DNA from: Klebsiella indica
Lineage (GTDB): Bacteria > Pseudomonadota > Gammaproteobacteria > Enterobacterales > Enterobacteriaceae
Direction of reading: 5' to 3'
Length of the DNA: 64,000 nt
NCBI RefSeq assembly: GCF_005860775.1
Contig: NZ_VCHQ01000024.1
Span: 248,001 to 312,000 of the forward strand
The first letter of the stretch is position 1, and each line of letters starts with the position of its first letter. Positions 53,730 through 64,000 of this stretch are shown one piece after another. A program made the translations under genes and the position numbers. The notes beneath the pieces were generated by a model. That model did no database searches. It was not told the origin of the DNA and saw nothing but the letters and a program-made list of their open reading frames with translations.

Positions 53730-56700
53730 ATGGCTGAACCACGTTTCGTACACCTGAGGGTGCACAGCGACTATTCCATGATTGATGGGCTGGCGAAAAC
53801 CGGTCCGCTGGTGAAACAGGCTGCCGCGTTAGGCATGCCTGCGCTGGCGATTACCGATTTTACCAACCTCTGTGGTCTGGTGAAGTTTTACGGAGCGGGT
53901 CATGGCGCCGGGATTAAACCCATCGTTGGCGCTGACTTTAATGTTCAGAGCGAGTTGATGGGCGATGAACTCACGCATTTGACGGTACTTGCCGCCAACA
54001 ATAGTGGCTATCAGAACCTGACGCTGCTGATTTCCAGAGCTTATCAACGCGGCTACGGGGCAGCGGGGCCGGTCATTGATCGCGACTGGCTGATCGAGCT
54101 GAAAGAAGGTTTGATTCTTCTCTCCGGCGGCCGGATGGGCGATGTCGGGCGTAGCTTGCTGCGCGGCAACAATGCGTTAGTCGAAGAGTGCGTCGCGTTT
54201 TATGAAGAACACTTTCCCGATTGCTACTTCCTGGAGCTAATCCGCACGGGGCGCCAGGATGAAGAAACGTATTTGCACGCCGCGGTTGAGCTGGCGGAAA
54301 CGCGTGGCTTACCGGTTGTCGCGACGAATGATGTCCGCTTTATTAACAGCGATGACTTTGACGCGCACGAAATCCGCGTCGCGATTCACGATGGTTTTAC
54401 GCTCGACGATCCGAAACGCCCGCGTAATTATTCTCCTCAGCAGTATATGCGTAGCGAAGACGAGATGTGCGAGCTGTTCTCCGACATCCCGGAAGCGCTG
54501 GAAAATAGCGTTGAGATCGCCAAACGCTGTAACGTAACGGTGCGTCTTGGCGAATATTTTCTGCCGCAGTTCCCTACAGGGGATATGACCACCGAAGACT
54601 TCCTGGTACAAAAATCGAAGCAAGGTCTGGAAGAGCGTCTGGCGTTTTTATTCCCGGATGAAGAGGAGCGTAAAAAGCGCCGCCCTGAGTATGATGAACG
54701 TCTGGATATTGAACTGCAGGTGATTAACCAGATGGGATTCCCGGGTTACTTCCTCATCGTGATGGAATTTATCCAGTGGTCAAAAGATAACGGCGTACCG
54801 GTAGGGCCGGGACGCGGTTCCGGTGCAGGGTCGCTGGTGGCCTATGCGCTAAAAATTACCGATCTTGATCCGCTGGAGTTCGACCTGCTGTTCGAACGTT
54901 TTCTTAACCCGGAACGTGTCTCCATGCCTGACTTCGACGTTGACTTCTGTATGGAGAAACGCGACCAGGTTATCGAGCACGTCGCGGATATGTACGGCCG
55001 CGATGCGGTATCTCAGATTATTACCTTCGGTACGATGGCGGCGAAAGCGGTTATCCGCGACGTGGGGCGCGTGCTGGGGCATCCGTACGGTTTTGTCGAC
55101 CGTATCTCCAAGCTGGTACCGCCAGATCCGGGTATGACGCTGGCGAAAGCGTTTGAGGCGGAACCACAGCTGCCGGAAATTTACGAGGCGGATGAGGAAG
55201 TTAAAGCGCTGATCGATATGGCGCGTAAGCTGGAAGGCGTCACGCGTAACGCCGGTAAGCATGCGGGTGGGGTGGTTATCGCGCCAACTAAAATCACCGA
55301 TTTTGCGCCGCTGTATTGTGACGAAGAAGGGCGCCATCCGGTTACCCAGTTTGATAAAAGCGATGTGGAATACGCCGGGCTGGTCAAATTCGACTTTCTG
55401 GGGCTGCGCACGCTCACTATCATTAACTGGGCGCTGGAGATGATTAACGCCCGCCGCGAGAAAAACGGCGAGCCGCCGCTGGATATCGCCGCGATCCCGC
55501 TGGATGACAAGAAAAGCTTCGACATGCTGCAACGCTCGGAAACCACGGCGGTTTTCCAGCTTGAATCCCGCGGCATGAAGGATCTGATTAAGCGTCTGCA
55601 GCCTGACTGCTTCGAAGATATGATCGCCCTGGTGGCGCTGTTCCGCCCCGGCCCGCTGCAGTCGGGGATGGTGGATAACTTTATCGACCGTAAGCACGGG
55701 CGCGAAGAGATTTCTTACCCGGATGTGCAGTGGCAGCATGAGAGCCTGAAACCGGTACTGGAGCCGACCTACGGCATCATTCTGTATCAGGAACAGGTTA
55801 TGCAGATTGCCCAGGTGCTCTCCGGTTATACCCTCGGCGGCGCGGATATGCTGCGTCGAGCGATGGGTAAGAAAAAGCCGGAAGAGATGGCCAAGCAGCG
55901 CTCTGTTTTTGAAGATGGCGCAAAGAAAAATGGCGTCGATGGCGAGCTGGCGATGAAAATCTTTGACCTGGTGGAGAAATTTGCCGGTTACGGGTTTAAC
56001 AAATCGCACTCCGCCGCCTATGCGCTGGTCTCTTATCAGACGCTGTGGCTGAAAGCGCACTATCCGGCTGAGTTTATGGCGGCGGTAATGACTGCCGATA
56101 TGGACAACACCGAGAAGGTGGTAGGTCTGGTGGACGAATGCTGGCGCATGGGGCTGAAAATTCTGCCGCCGGATATCAATTCCGGGCTGTATCACTTCCA
56201 TGTTAATGACGACGGTGAGATCGTTTACGGTATCGGCGCGATCAAAGGCGTGGGTGAAGGCCCGATCGAGGCGATTATCGAAGCGCGCAATAACGGCGGT
56301 TATTTCCGTGAGCTGTTTGACCTGTGCGCGCGAACCGACACCAAAAAGCTTAACCGCCGGGTGCTGGAAAAACTGATCATGTCCGGGGCGTTTGACCGTC
56401 TGGGTCCGCACCGCGCCGCGCTGATGAACTCGCTCGGCGATGCGCTAAAAGCCGCCGATCAGCATGCCAAAGCGGAGGCCATCGGTCAGGCCGATATGTT
56501 TGGCGTACTGGCGGAAGAGCCGGAGCAAATTGAACAATCCTATGCCAGCTGTCAGCCGTGGCCAGAGCAGGTGGTGCTGGACGGGGAACGTGAAACGTTG
56601 GGGCTTTACCTGACAGGGCACCCCATCAATCAGTATTTAAAGGAAATTGAGCGTTATGTCGGAGGCTACCGGCTGAAAGACATGCATCCAACAGAACGTG

Positions 56701-57212
56701 GCAAAGTGACCACGGCTGCGGGGCTCGTGATTGCCGCAAGGGTTATGGTCACCAAGCGCGGCAATCGTATCGGCATCTGTACCCTGGATGACCGTTCCGG
56801 ACGTCTGGAAGTTATGCTGTTTACCGACGCTCTGGATAAATATCAGCAACTGCTGGAAAAAGACCGCATACTTATTGTCAGCGGACAGGTCAGCTTTGAT
56901 GACTTCAGCGGGGGACTTAAAATGACCGCCCGCGAGGTCATGGATATTGACGAAGCCCGGGAAAAATATGCTCGCGGGCTTGCTATCTCGCTGACGGACA
57001 GGCAAATTGATGACCAGCTTTTAAACCGACTCCGTCAGTCTCTGGAACCCCACCGCTCGGGGACAATTCCAGTACATCTCTACTATCAGAGGGCGGATGC
57101 ACGCGCGCGGTTGCGTTTTGGCGCGACGTGGCGTGTCTCTCCGAGCGATCGTTTGCTAAACGATCTCCGTGGCCTCATTGGTTCGGAGCAGGTGGAACTG
57201 GAGTTTGACTAA
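53730..57212 (+). CDS. dnaE: DnaE, DNA polymerase III alpha subunit
   Basis: Catalytic subunit of the replicative polymerase. 1160 residues, the E. coli length. PHP domain at the N-terminus ([15 protein letters not shown]), palm catalytic aspartates 401 and 403 in MPDFDVDF, fingers with [13 protein letters not shown] near 755, the beta-clamp-binding motif QADMF at about 920, an OB domain ([14 protein letters not shown] near 1000) and the C-terminal tau-binding region. 38 bp after rnhB and 12 bp before accA. Confidence 0.99.
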   Translation: MAEPRFVHLRVHSDYSMIDGLAKTGPLVKQAAALGMPALAITDFTNLCGLVKFYGAGHGAGIKPIVGADFNVQSELMGDELTHLTVLAANNSGYQNLTLLISRAYQRGYGAAGPVIDRDWLIELKEGLILLSGGRMGDVGRSLLRGNNALVEECVAFYEEHFPDCYFLELIRTGRQDEETYLHAAVELAETRGLPVVATNDVRFINSDDFDAHEIRVAIHDGFTLDDPKRPRNYSPQQYMRSEDEMCELFSDIPEALENSVEIAKRCNVTVRLGEYFLPQFPTGDMTTEDFLVQKSKQGLEERLAFLFPDEEERKKRRPEYDERLDIELQVINQMGFPGYFLIVMEFIQWSKDNGVPVGPGRGSGAGSLVAYALKITDLDPLEFDLLFERFLNPERVSMPDFDVDFCMEKRDQVIEHVADMYGRDAVSQIITFGTMAAKAVIRDVGRVLGHPYGFVDRISKLVPPDPGMTLAKAFEAEPQLPEIYEADEEVKALIDMARKLEGVTRNAGKHAGGVVIAPTKITDFAPLYCDEEGRHPVTQFDKSDVEYAGLVKFDFLGLRTLTIINWALEMINARREKNGEPPLDIAAIPLDDKKSFDMLQRSETTAVFQLESRGMKDLIKRLQPDCFEDMIALVALFRPGPLQSGMVDNFIDRKHGREEISYPDVQWQHESLKPVLEPTYGIILYQEQVMQIAQVLSGYTLGGADMLRRAMGKKKPEEMAKQRSVFEDGAKKNGVDGELAMKIFDLVEKFAGYGFNKSHSAAYALVSYQTLWLKAHYPAEFMAAVMTADMDNTEKVVGLVDECWRMGLKILPPDINSGLYHFHVNDDGEIVYGIGAIKGVGEGPIEAIIEARNNGGYFRELFDLCARTDTKKLNRRVLEKLIMSGAFDRLGPHRAALMNSLGDALKAADQHAKAEAIGQADMFGVLAEEPEQIEQSYASCQPWPEQVVLDGERETLGLYLTGHPINQYLKEIERYVGGYRLKDMHPTERGKVTTAAGLVIAARVMVTKRGNRIGICTLDDRSGRLEVMLFTDALDKYQQLLEKDRILIVSGQVSFDDFSGGLKMTAREVMDIDEAREKYARGLAISLTDRQIDDQLLNRLRQSLEPHRSGTIPVHLYYQRADARARLRFGATWRVSPSDRLLNDLRGLIGSEQVELEFD

Positions 57213-57224
57213 TACAGGAATACT

Positions 57225-58184
57225 ATGAGTCTGAATTTCCTTGATTTTGAACAGCCGATTGCAGAGCTGGAAGCAAAAATCGATTCTCTGACAGCGGTAA
57301 GCCGCCAGGACGAGAAACTGGATATTAATATCGATGAAGAAGTGCATCGTCTGCGTGAAAAAAGCGTAGAACTGACGCGCAAAATCTTTGCCGATCTTGG
57401 CGCATGGCAGGTTGCTCAACTGGCGCGCCACCCGCAACGTCCATACACGCTGGATTACGTTCGCCTGGCGTTTGATGAATTTGACGAACTGGCGGGGGAC
57501 CGCGCCTATGCGGATGATAAAGCGATTGTTGGTGGTATCGCGCGTCTGGATGGTCGCCCGGTGATGATTGTTGGTCATCAGAAAGGCCGTGAAACGAAAG
57601 AGAAAATCCGTCGTAATTTCGGCATGCCGGCACCAGAAGGGTATCGCAAAGCGCTGCGTTTGATGGAAATGGCCGAGCGTTTCAACATGCCGATTATTAC
57701 CTTTATCGACACCCCTGGCGCTTACCCTGGCGTGGGGGCGGAAGAACGCGGTCAGTCCGAAGCGATCGCCCGTAACCTGCGTGAAATGTCGCGCCTGAGC
57801 GTACCGGTGATTTGTACCGTTATTGGCGAAGGCGGTTCCGGCGGCGCGCTGGCGATTGGCGTGGGCGATAAAGTGAATATGCTGCAGTACAGCACCTATT
57901 CCGTTATCTCCCCGGAAGGCTGCGCGTCCATTTTGTGGAAAAGCGCGGACAAAGCGCCGCTGGCTGCCGAAGCGATGGGGATTATCGCGTCGCGCCTGAA
58001 AGAGCTGAAGCTGATTGATTCCATCATTCCTGAGCCACTGGGTGGCGCGCATCGTAATCCGCAAGCGATGGCGGCATCTCTGAAAGAACAGCTGTTGGCC
58101 GATCTTGCCGATCTCGATGTTCTGGATAAGGACGAGCTGTTGAACCGTCGCTATCAACGTTTGATGAGCTACGGTTACGCCTGA
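57225..58184 (+). CDS. accA: AccA, acetyl-CoA carboxylase carboxyltransferase alpha
   Basis: Alpha subunit of the carboxyltransferase that makes malonyl-CoA for fatty acid synthesis. 319 residues, crotonase-like fold. The oxyanion/biotin segments [28 protein letters not shown] and [12 protein letters not shown] are conserved. It follows dnaE by 12 bp and is ended by its own terminator. AccA supplies the pathway whose intermediates FabZ and LpxA use. Confidence 0.99.
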   Translation: MSLNFLDFEQPIAELEAKIDSLTAVSRQDEKLDINIDEEVHRLREKSVELTRKIFADLGAWQVAQLARHPQRPYTLDYVRLAFDEFDELAGDRAYADDKAIVGGIARLDGRPVMIVGHQKGRETKEKIRRNFGMPAPEGYRKALRLMEMAERFNMPIITFIDTPGAYPGVGAEERGQSEAIARNLREMSRLSVPVICTVIGEGGSGGALAIGVGDKVNMLQYSTYSVISPEGCASILWKSADKAPLAAEAMGIIASRLKELKLIDSIIPEPLGGAHRNPQAMAASLKEQLLADLADLDVLDKDELLNRRYQRLMSYGYA

Positions 58185-58211
58185 TTATTTATCTGATTTC
58201 TTATCGCTAAT

Positions 58212-58234
58212 GGCCGGATTCTCCGGCCTTTTTT
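58212..58234 (+). terminator. Rho-independent terminator of accA
   Basis: GGCCGG-ATTCT-CCGGCC (58212-58228) followed by six T, 27 bases after the accA stop. Confidence 0.93.
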
Positions 58235-58376
58235 ATGTGTCATTCGCGAAGATGCGATGAAATGAGCAAGCGGATGATATTGTCGCGTAACGCGATGCAA
58301 CAAGAGAAATACGCCAGTGCTAAGCGCTGGCGTGGTTGTTATGATGCTTTCATCGGGTAAATTTCAGGAGGAAGGC

Positions 58377-60539
58377 GTGAATATCATCGCGATCATGGGT
58401 CCCCAGGGTGTCTATTATAAAGACGAACCGATTCAAGAGCTGGAAGCCGCGCTGCAACGGCAAGGCTTCCAGACTATCTGGCCGCAGAACAGCGCCGACC
58501 TTTTGCTGTTTATCGAGCATAATCCGCGGATCTGCGGCGTTATTTTTGACTGGGATGAATATAGCGTTGATCTGTGCAGCGATATTAATCGTCTGAATGA
58601 ATACCTGCCCCTGTACGCTTTTATCAACGCACATTCGACGATGGATGTCAGCGGCCAGGATTTGCGTATGACGCTGTGGTTCTTTGAATACGCGCTGGGG
58701 CTGGCGGAAGAGATCGCTACCCGCATTGGTCAGTACACCCGCGAATACCTTGATAACATTACCCCGCCGTTTACCAAAGCATTATTCAACTATGTCCAGG
58801 AGGGGAAATATACTTTCTGTACCCCCGGCCATATGGGCGGATCTGCCTATCAAAAAAGCCCGGTGGGATGCCTGTTTTATGATTTTTTCGGTGGCAATAC
58901 CTTAAAGGCGGATGTCTCGATTTCGGTGACGGAACTGGGGTCGCTGCTCGATCATAGTGGTCCACATCTGGAAGCGGAAGAGTATATTGCCCGCGCATTC
59001 GGTGCCGAACAGAGCTACATGGTCACCAATGGCACTTCGACGTCGAATAAAATTGTCGGCATGTATTCCGCCCCGGCGGGCAGCACGCTGCTTATCGATC
59101 GCAATTGCCATAAATCGCTGGCGCATCTGCTGATGATGAACGATGTGGTGCCACTGTGGTTAAAGCCGACGCGTAACGCACTGGGGATACTCGGCGGTAT
59201 TCCGAAGCGTGAATTTACCCGCGATGCGATACAGCAAAAAGTCAATACCGTTGGGGGCGCCGGATGGCCCGCCTATGCGGTGATCACCAACTCCACTTAC
59301 GACGGACTGCTGTATAACACCACCTGGATCAAAGAGACCCTTGACGTGCCGTCGATCCACTTTGATTCCGCCTGGGTACCTTACACCCATTTTCACCCGA
59401 TCTATCAGGGAAAAAGCGGAATGAGCGGCGATCGCATCCCGGGAAAAGTGATCTTTGAAACCCAGTCGACGCATAAAATGTTGGCTGCGCTCTCGCAGGC
59501 TTCGCTTATCCATATTAAAGGCAACTACGATGAAGATACCTTTAATGAAGCCTTTATGATGCATACCTCAACTTCCCCGAGCTACCCGATTGTCGCCTCC
59601 ATTGAAACCGCGGCGGCGATGCTGCGCGGTAATTCCGGCAGGCGACTCATCGAGCGTTCAATTGAACGAGCGCTGGATTTTCGTAAAGAAGTGCAGCGGT
59701 TACGCGAAGAGTCTGACGGCTGGTTCTTTGATATCTGGCAGCCGGAGGAGATCAATGATGCGCAGTGCTGGCCGGTGGCGCCTGGTGAGCCGTGGCACGG
59801 TTTTCAGGATGCCGATGCCGACCATATGTTCCTCGATCCGGTGAAAGTCACGATCCTGACGCCAGGTATGGATCAACAGGGTCATATGGATAACGAAGGC
59901 ATACCGGCCGCGCTGGTGGCTAAATTTCTTGATGAACGCGGGGTGGTGGTCGAAAAAACCGGGCCGTACAACCTTCTGTTTCTCTTCAGCATTGGTATTG
60001 ATAAAACCCGGGCGATGGGGCTATTACGCGGGTTAACCGAGTTTAAGCGCTCCTACGATCTGAATTTACGGGTCAGGAATATGCTGCCGGATTTGTACGC
60101 CGAAGATCCGGATTTTTACCGCAATATGCGCATTCAGGATTTGGCGCAGGGCATTCATCGTCTGATCCGCCAGCATCAGCTTTCGCAGCTGATGCTACGC
60201 GCCTTTGATGTCCTGCCGGAGATGAAAATGACGCCGCATCAGGCATGGCAGCGGCAGATTAAAGGCGAAGTGGAAACCATTGAACTGGAGAATCTGGTCG
60301 GACGCATTTCAGCGAATATGATCCTGCCGTATCCGCCTGGCGTGCCGTTGCTGATGCCCGGGGAGATGATCACGGAGGAGAGCCGCGCAGTGCTCGATTT
60401 CCTGTTAATGCTGTGTTCAATTGGCCGCCACTATCCTGGTTTTGAAACCGATATCCACGGGGCGAAGCGTGATGAAGATGGCGTATATCGGGTCCGGGTG
60501 TTAAAAAATGACTCAGCGGCTTGCGCAGTCATCAACTGA
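58377..60539 (+). CDS. ldcC: LdcC, constitutive lysine decarboxylase
   Basis: PLP enzyme converting L-lysine to cadaverine. 720 residues: N-terminal response-regulator-like wing domain (about 1-130), PLP fold with Lys367 in STHKMLAALSQAS, and a C-terminal domain. The start is GTG at 58377 behind AGGAGGAAGG; the frame is open 20 codons further but without a ribosome site. CadA is the acid-induced paralogue; the position after accA and before yaeR identifies this as LdcC. The C-terminus (after RVRVLK) is about seven residues longer than the E. coli version I recall and ends in a different sequence. Confidence 0.96.
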   Translation: MNIIAIMGPQGVYYKDEPIQELEAALQRQGFQTIWPQNSADLLLFIEHNPRICGVIFDWDEYSVDLCSDINRLNEYLPLYAFINAHSTMDVSGQDLRMTLWFFEYALGLAEEIATRIGQYTREYLDNITPPFTKALFNYVQEGKYTFCTPGHMGGSAYQKSPVGCLFYDFFGGNTLKADVSISVTELGSLLDHSGPHLEAEEYIARAFGAEQSYMVTNGTSTSNKIVGMYSAPAGSTLLIDRNCHKSLAHLLMMNDVVPLWLKPTRNALGILGGIPKREFTRDAIQQKVNTVGGAGWPAYAVITNSTYDGLLYNTTWIKETLDVPSIHFDSAWVPYTHFHPIYQGKSGMSGDRIPGKVIFETQSTHKMLAALSQASLIHIKGNYDEDTFNEAFMMHTSTSPSYPIVASIETAAAMLRGNSGRRLIERSIERALDFRKEVQRLREESDGWFFDIWQPEEINDAQCWPVAPGEPWHGFQDADADHMFLDPVKVTILTPGMDQQGHMDNEGIPAALVAKFLDERGVVVEKTGPYNLLFLFSIGIDKTRAMGLLRGLTEFKRSYDLNLRVRNMLPDLYAEDPDFYRNMRIQDLAQGIHRLIRQHQLSQLMLRAFDVLPEMKMTPHQAWQRQIKGEVETIELENLVGRISANMILPYPPGVPLLMPGEMITEESRAVLDFLLMLCSIGRHYPGFETDIHGAKRDEDGVYRVRVLKNDSAACAVIN

Positions 60540-60578
60540 GCGAGTAACGTTATCGGCTTCAACGGGAGGAATTTTAAT

Positions 60579-60968
60579 ATGCTGGGTTTAAAACGGGTTC
60601 ATCATATTGCCATCATCGCGACAGATTATGCGCAGAGTAAGGCTTTCTACTGCGATATTCTGGGTTTTACTCTGTTGGCGGAGTTTTACCGTGAAGAACG
60701 TGATTCATGGAAGGGCGACTTGGCGCTGAATGGTGAATATGTTATTGAACTGTTTTCTTTCCCGTTTCCGCCTTCGCGTCCGAGCCGTCCCGAAGCCTGC
60801 GGGTTACGCCATCTGGCGTTTAGCGTTGAGGATATTGACGCCGCTGTTGCCCATCTTGAGCTGCACGGCATCGCTTGCGAAGGTATTCGTATTGACCCGT
60901 TTACCGATAAACGCTTCACCTTTTTTAAGGATCCGGATGGCCTGCCGCTGGAGATTTATCAACAGTAA
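60579..60968 (+). CDS. yaeR: YaeR, VOC-family (glyoxalase-like) protein
   Basis: Small metalloenzyme-like protein of 129 residues of the vicinal oxygen chelate superfamily. Two beta-alpha-beta-beta-beta modules; candidate metal ligands are His in RVHHIAII at the N-terminus, Glu in YVIELFSF, His in LRHLAFSV and Glu in LPLEIYQ at the end, the glyoxalase I pattern. No substrate is established. A GGGAGGAATTTTAAT leader precedes the ATG, and it follows ldcC closely. Confidence 0.92.
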   Translation: MLGLKRVHHIAIIATDYAQSKAFYCDILGFTLLAEFYREERDSWKGDLALNGEYVIELFSFPFPPSRPSRPEACGLRHLAFSVEDIDAAVAHLELHGIACEGIRIDPFTDKRFTFFKDPDGLPLEIYQQ

Positions 60969-60980
60969 TTCTTGTCAGGT

Positions 60981-61010
60981 CGTGTCCTGCCGGGTAACGT
61001 GCCGGACACG
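60981..61010 (+). terminator. inverted repeat between yaeR and tilS
   Basis: CGTGTCC (60981-60987) and GGACACG (61004-61010) with a 16-base loop, followed by CTTTCTT. Terminator-like but weak; it ends only 24 bases before the tilS start and could affect its expression. Confidence 0.5.
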
Positions 61011-61034
61011 CTTTCTTCAGTCAGAACGCTCATC

Positions 61035-62339
61035 ATGATGATCCCGGATATTGCTCAAACGCTCCAGCCGCATCGCCAGTTTTTGCTGGCCTTCAGCGGT
61101 GGGCTGGATTCGACCGTGCTCCTGTATCGGCTGGTGCTCTGGCGCCAACTGGACCCAACAATTCATCTGCGGGCGATGCATATTCACCACGGGCTCAGCG
61201 CTAACGCCGACGGTTGGGTGGCGCACTGCCAGCAAATTTGCCAGCAGTGGCAGGTGCCGCTGCTGGTCGAACGGGTGACGCTCGGCGATGAGGGCCTGGG
61301 GATTGAGGCCCACGCGCGGCAGGCGCGCTATCAGGCATTCCGTGAGGCGCTTTTGCCAGGTGAAGCGCTGGTGACCGCGCAGCACCTTGACGATCAGTGT
61401 GAAACTTTCCTGCTGGCTCTTAAACGGGGGAGTGGCCCAACCGGACTATCGGCGATGGCCGGCGAATCCGACTTTGCCGCGACGAAACTGCTGCGCCCGT
61501 TACTGAATGAAAGCCGCGAGTCGCTGCAGCAGTGGGCGCTCGCCCATCAGCTCACCTGGATTGAAGATGAAAGCAACCAGGACGACGCTTACGACCGTAA
61601 TTTTCTCCGTCTGCGTATTGTCCCGCAGCTCCGGGCTCGCTGGCCGCACTTTGTCGATGCTGTTGCGCGCAGTGCCAGTTTGTGCGGCGAACAGGAACAA
61701 CTGCTGGACGAAATGCTGGCGACGGAACTGGCGACGCTGGTGGCTGAAGACGGCTCGCTGGCTATTGCGCCATTGCGAACAATGAGCGCACCGCGTCGGG
61801 CGGCGCTGCTGCGCCGTTGGCTGGCAGGACGCAATGTGCCGATGCCTGCCCGCGAGGTGCCGGAGCGTATCTGGCGTGAAGTGGCGCTGGCGCGTGAAGA
61901 TGCTTATCCCTGCCTGCGTCTTGGCCATTATACCGTTCGTCGCTATCAGCAGCGGCTGCATTGGGTGAAATATATTCCCGGCCAGAGTGAGACAGTGCTG
62001 GTATGGGATGATATCTTTAAGTCGCTGCCGTTACCGGATGGCCTCGGTGAGCTGGCGATACTGCCCGCCGGGCCGTTGCGCAGGCCAAATCCGGGGGAAG
62101 CGGTAACAATCCGCTTTCGCGCCAGCGGGAATCTGCATATCGTGGGTCGTCAGGGAGGACGCAAGCTGAAGAAGCTCTGGCAGGAGCTGGGCGTTGCTCC
62201 CTGGCGTCGCAATACTACGCCGTTACTGTTTTATGGCGAAGCGCTCATTACCGCGGCAGACAGTCTGTTTATTACGGAAGATGGGCGCGTTCGGGAAGGC
62301 GAAGGCGTACAGATGGAATGGAGGAAAACGGGCGGCTGA
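61035..62339 (+). CDS. tilS: TilS, tRNA(Ile)-lysidine synthetase
   Basis: Modifies C34 of the minor tRNA-Ile (CAU) to lysidine so that it reads AUA. PP-loop motif [10 protein letters not shown] near residue 20, the [17 protein letters not shown] segment near 175 and a C-terminal domain with [15 protein letters not shown]. The start is uncertain: ATG codons stand at 61035 and 61038 and neither has a good ribosome site; the length of 434 from 61035 is close to E. coli TilS (432). Sequence divergence from E. coli is higher than for its neighbours. Confidence 0.94.
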   Translation: MMIPDIAQTLQPHRQFLLAFSGGLDSTVLLYRLVLWRQLDPTIHLRAMHIHHGLSANADGWVAHCQQICQQWQVPLLVERVTLGDEGLGIEAHARQARYQAFREALLPGEALVTAQHLDDQCETFLLALKRGSGPTGLSAMAGESDFAATKLLRPLLNESRESLQQWALAHQLTWIEDESNQDDAYDRNFLRLRIVPQLRARWPHFVDAVARSASLCGEQEQLLDEMLATELATLVAEDGSLAIAPLRTMSAPRRAALLRRWLAGRNVPMPAREVPERIWREVALAREDAYPCLRLGHYTVRRYQQRLHWVKYIPGQSETVLVWDDIFKSLPLPDGLGELAILPAGPLRRPNPGEAVTIRFRASGNLHIVGRQGGRKLKKLWQELGVAPWRRNTTPLLFYGEALITAADSLFITEDGRVREGEGVQMEWRKTGG

Positions 62340-62350
62340 GCCACCCGTTT
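62326..62350. terminator. hairpin over the tilS stop codon
   Basis: AAACGGG...GGC / GCC...CCCGTTT, a stem of ten pairs with one mismatch, spans the tilS TGA (62337-62339) and lies five bases from the convergent rof stop. A likely shared, bidirectional 3' structure with poor T-runs. Confidence 0.6.
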
Positions 62351-62354
62351 GGGT

Positions 62355-62615
62355 TCAGGACTCGCTGACCACCACGGTACCGATTTCCGGGTGGCTGAAG
62401 CTGGCGATTTTATCCAGGCGTAGCTCGCGGACGTTACCGGCGAGTTCCACCACCAGATACTCGATATTTTTGCGTGAGATAAGATCGTTGGCCTTCGCCT
62501 GCAACTGCTCGCCATCTTTAAGCGCCAGTGCCAGGACAAGATGGTGCTGGCAGGCAAGCTCGAGATTGTCATAATCATCGCAATTGATGGGTTGATAAGT
62601 ATCATTCATTGACAT
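62355..62615 (-). CDS. rof: Rof (YaeO), inhibitor of Rho termination
   Basis: Small acidic protein that binds the Rho primary site and blocks RNA access, reducing Rho-dependent termination. 86 residues from 62615, or 84 from the second ATG at 62609; the first has a GGTGAG five bases ahead. The conserved [17 protein letters not shown] and the Sm-like fold segment [16 protein letters not shown] are present. Its start lies inside the end of yaeP, overlapping by 14 bases. Confidence 0.95.
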   Translation of the reverse strand: MSMNDTYQPINCDDYDNLELACQHHLVLALALKDGEQLQAKANDLISRKNIEYLVVELAGNVRELRLDKIASFSHPEIGTVVVSES

Positions 62616-62802
62616 AATCGCTCACCAGTAAGTTTGCCGCCGCATACGCGGCCTTTTCCTTGACTGACTCAGAAAGAGCCTGATCCACCGCAATCTCATT
62701 CAATACTTTCAGTACGCAACCGAGCGCATCCGGGATATATCCCAGGTCCCCGCTGGCTATTTCCGCATACCGCTTGCGTATTAACTCACAATATTTGTCC
62801 AC
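62602..62802 (-). CDS. yaeP: YaeP, UPF0253 family protein
   Basis: Small helical conserved protein of 66 residues, function unknown. The start is GTG at 62802 with an AGGAGGGC site just upstream. It precedes rof and overlaps it, so the two are expressed together; the arrangement is fixed in enterobacteria. The 196-bp gap to the divergent yaeQ should hold both promoters. Confidence 0.92.
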   Translation of the reverse strand: MDKYCELIRKRYAEIASGDLGYIPDALGCVLKVLNEIAVDQALSESVKEKAAYAAANLLVSDYVNE

Positions 62803-62998
62803 ATGCCCTCCTGTCAGCGCTCTGACTCAACCGTGGGATGCAAGTTTAAGCCTACGAAGATAAACTCTGTTTAGCAAGGTGACTATACCATAGGCATTTA
62901 AACAATATCAGCAGGATGAAACAGGAGCCGTTGAATGCTGACAGCCTTTTGTTGCCAGTTTCGCTACAATGTACGCCATTTTTATCAGGAGATGATTC

Positions 62999-63544
62999 AT
63001 GGCGCTGAAAGCGACGATTTATAAAGCAACGGTGAATGTAGCCGATCTAGACCGCAACCGGTTTCTGGATGCCAGTCTGACGCTGGCTCAGCATCCGTCA
63101 GAAACCCAGGAGCGCATGATGCTACGTCTGCTGGCGTGGATTAAATATGCCGATGAGCGTCTGGTGTTCACCCGCGGTTTGTCCTCTGAAGATGAAGCGG
63201 AACTCTGGCTGCTGAACGATCATCTGGGCGTAGACCTGTGGGTTGAGCTGGGGCTGCCGGATGAACGGCGAATTAAAAAGGCTTGCTCACGGGCGCAAGA
63301 GGTTGTGCTATTTGCCTATAATAGCCGGGCGGCTGAAATTTGGTGGCAGCAGAACAAGAGCAAAATGACGCAGTTTTCGAAGCTGACGGTATGGTATTTA
63401 GATGATACTCAACTGGCTCAGCTCAGTACCTTTGCCGATCGCACGATGTCGCTCCAGGCGACCATTCAGGATGGCAGTATCTGGTTATCTGATGCTCAGA
63501 ATAATCTGGAAATTCATTTGACGGCCTGGCAAACACCCGCATGA
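62999..63544 (+). CDS. yaeQ: YaeQ family protein
   Basis: Conserved 181-residue cytoplasmic protein. The family has a variant PD-(D/E)xK nuclease-like fold and has been described as an RfaH suppressor-type protein, but its real activity is not settled. The segment [20 protein letters not shown] near residue 80 contains the putative active-site acidic and lysine residues. ATG at 62999 behind AGGAGATGATTC. It overlaps arfB by four bases (ATGA). Confidence 0.92.
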   Translation: MALKATIYKATVNVADLDRNRFLDASLTLAQHPSETQERMMLRLLAWIKYADERLVFTRGLSSEDEAELWLLNDHLGVDLWVELGLPDERRIKKACSRAQEVVLFAYNSRAAEIWWQQNKSKMTQFSKLTVWYLDDTQLAQLSTFADRTMSLQATIQDGSIWLSDAQNNLEIHLTAWQTPA

Positions 63545-63954
63545 TTACGATTAGCCATCGCGTGGCCATTGCGGATGAAGAAGTTATGCTCTCCGGGATA
63601 CGCGCGCAGGGGGCGGGGGGACAGCACGTAAATAAAGCATCAACGGCTATTCATTTGCGCTTTGATATTAGGGCCTCAAGTCTGCCAGAATATTATAAGG
63701 AGCGTCTGCTTACCGCCAGACACCACTTAATTTCTGCCGATGGGGTGGTTATTATTAAGGCTCAGGAATATCGCAGCCAGGAAATGAATCGCGAAGCGGC
63801 GATTGCCCGTCTGGTTGCCTTAATACAAGAATTAACCGCAGTGCAAAAGCGTCGGCGGCCATCGCGGCCGACCCGGGCGTCAAAAGAGCGCCGACTCGCT
63901 TCGAAGGCGCAAAAGTCGTCAGTCAAAGCGCTGCGTGGGAAAGTTCGCCATTAA
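63541..63954 (+). CDS. arfB: ArfB (YaeJ), alternative ribosome-rescue hydrolase
   Basis: Rescues ribosomes stalled on mRNAs without stop codons by hydrolysing peptidyl-tRNA in the absence of a stop codon. 137 residues. The catalytic GGQ is in GAGGQHVNK near residue 27 and the basic C-terminal tail ([23 protein letters not shown], in parts) that enters the empty mRNA channel is present. It overlaps yaeQ and is followed by nlpE in E. coli. Confidence 0.96.
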   Translation: MITISHRVAIADEEVMLSGIRAQGAGGQHVNKASTAIHLRFDIRASSLPEYYKERLLTARHHLISADGVVIIKAQEYRSQEMNREAAIARLVALIQELTAVQKRRRPSRPTRASKERRLASKAQKSSVKALRGKVRH

Positions 63955-64000
63955 TTAAGGGAATGGCAAACTGGTTGAATGGATGATAAGGAATTTACAG
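63955..64000 (+). promoter_or_regulatory. end of window: leader of a downstream gene, probably nlpE
   Basis: The last bases contain TAAGGAATTTACAG, a ribosome-site-like stretch ending exactly at the window edge. By gene order the next gene should be nlpE (cutF); no coding sequence is visible in the window, so this is inference from synteny. Confidence 0.4.

Noticed and set aside
54849-56411. 520-codon open frame antisense to dnaE
   Set aside because: It is the mirror frame of a highly biased coding gene, has no recognisable protein and no ribosome site. The plus-strand DnaE is certain.
57156-58157. 333-codon open frame antisense to accA
   Set aside because: Shadow of AccA; composition (His/Arg/Gln-rich) is typical of antisense frames.

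Overview
The window is a stretch of core chromosome from a member of the Enterobacteriaceae. Gene order and protein sequences match the 3-5 minute region of Escherichia coli and Salmonella from yadG to just before nlpE. Proteins are close to both genera but identical to neither as I remember them. The E. coli-specific insertions (yadD; the yad/htrE fimbrial operon between panB and folK) and the Salmonella-specific ones (sti between yadH and yadI; stf between fhuB and hemL) are all absent. A Citrobacter-like or related enteric is the best guess; the genus cannot be fixed from the sequence alone.

Layout: (1) 1-3409, plus strand: an ABC exporter (yadG cut by the window edge, yadH), a PTS EIIA-like protein (yadI) and a secreted polysaccharide deacetylase-like protein (yadE). 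(2) 3411-10629, minus strand: pantothenate genes panB-panC-panD, then thpR-sfsA-dksA-gluQ-pcnB-folK. (3) 10702-22349, plus: hrpB, mrcB and the hydroxamate-siderophore uptake operon fhuACDB. (4) 22491-36973, mixed: hemL, clcA, erpA, yadS, btuF-mtnN, dgt, degP, cdaR, yaeH, dapD, glnD. (5) map (minus) diverges from the long plus-strand block rpsB-tsf-pyrH-frr-dxr-uppS-cdsA-rseP-bamA-skp-lpxD-fabZ-lpxA-lpxB-rnhB-dnaE-accA-ldcC-yaeR-tilS. (6) rof-yaeP (minus) diverge from yaeQ-arfB (plus); the window ends at what looks like the ribosome binding site of nlpE.

The long block couples translation factors, nucleotide and isoprenoid supply, phospholipid and lipid A synthesis, outer-membrane protein assembly (BamA, Skp, the site-2 protease RseP) and replication (RnhB, DnaE). 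DegP nearby has a textbook sigma-E promoter, so two arms of envelope stress control are in the window.

No prophage, insertion sequence, CRISPR, tRNA, rRNA, toxin or defence cassette was found, and no gene lacks a recognised enterobacterial family. I do not see an undescribed multi-gene system. The less explained material is intergenic: three ERIC-type elements, two of which carry the same hairpin with compensating base changes and two of which share a palindromic insert; a 144-bp element with 18-bp inverted ends between yadS and btuF; a REP-like hairpin; and a tandem duplication between glnD and map. Many genes use weak start codons, including AUU for pcnB.
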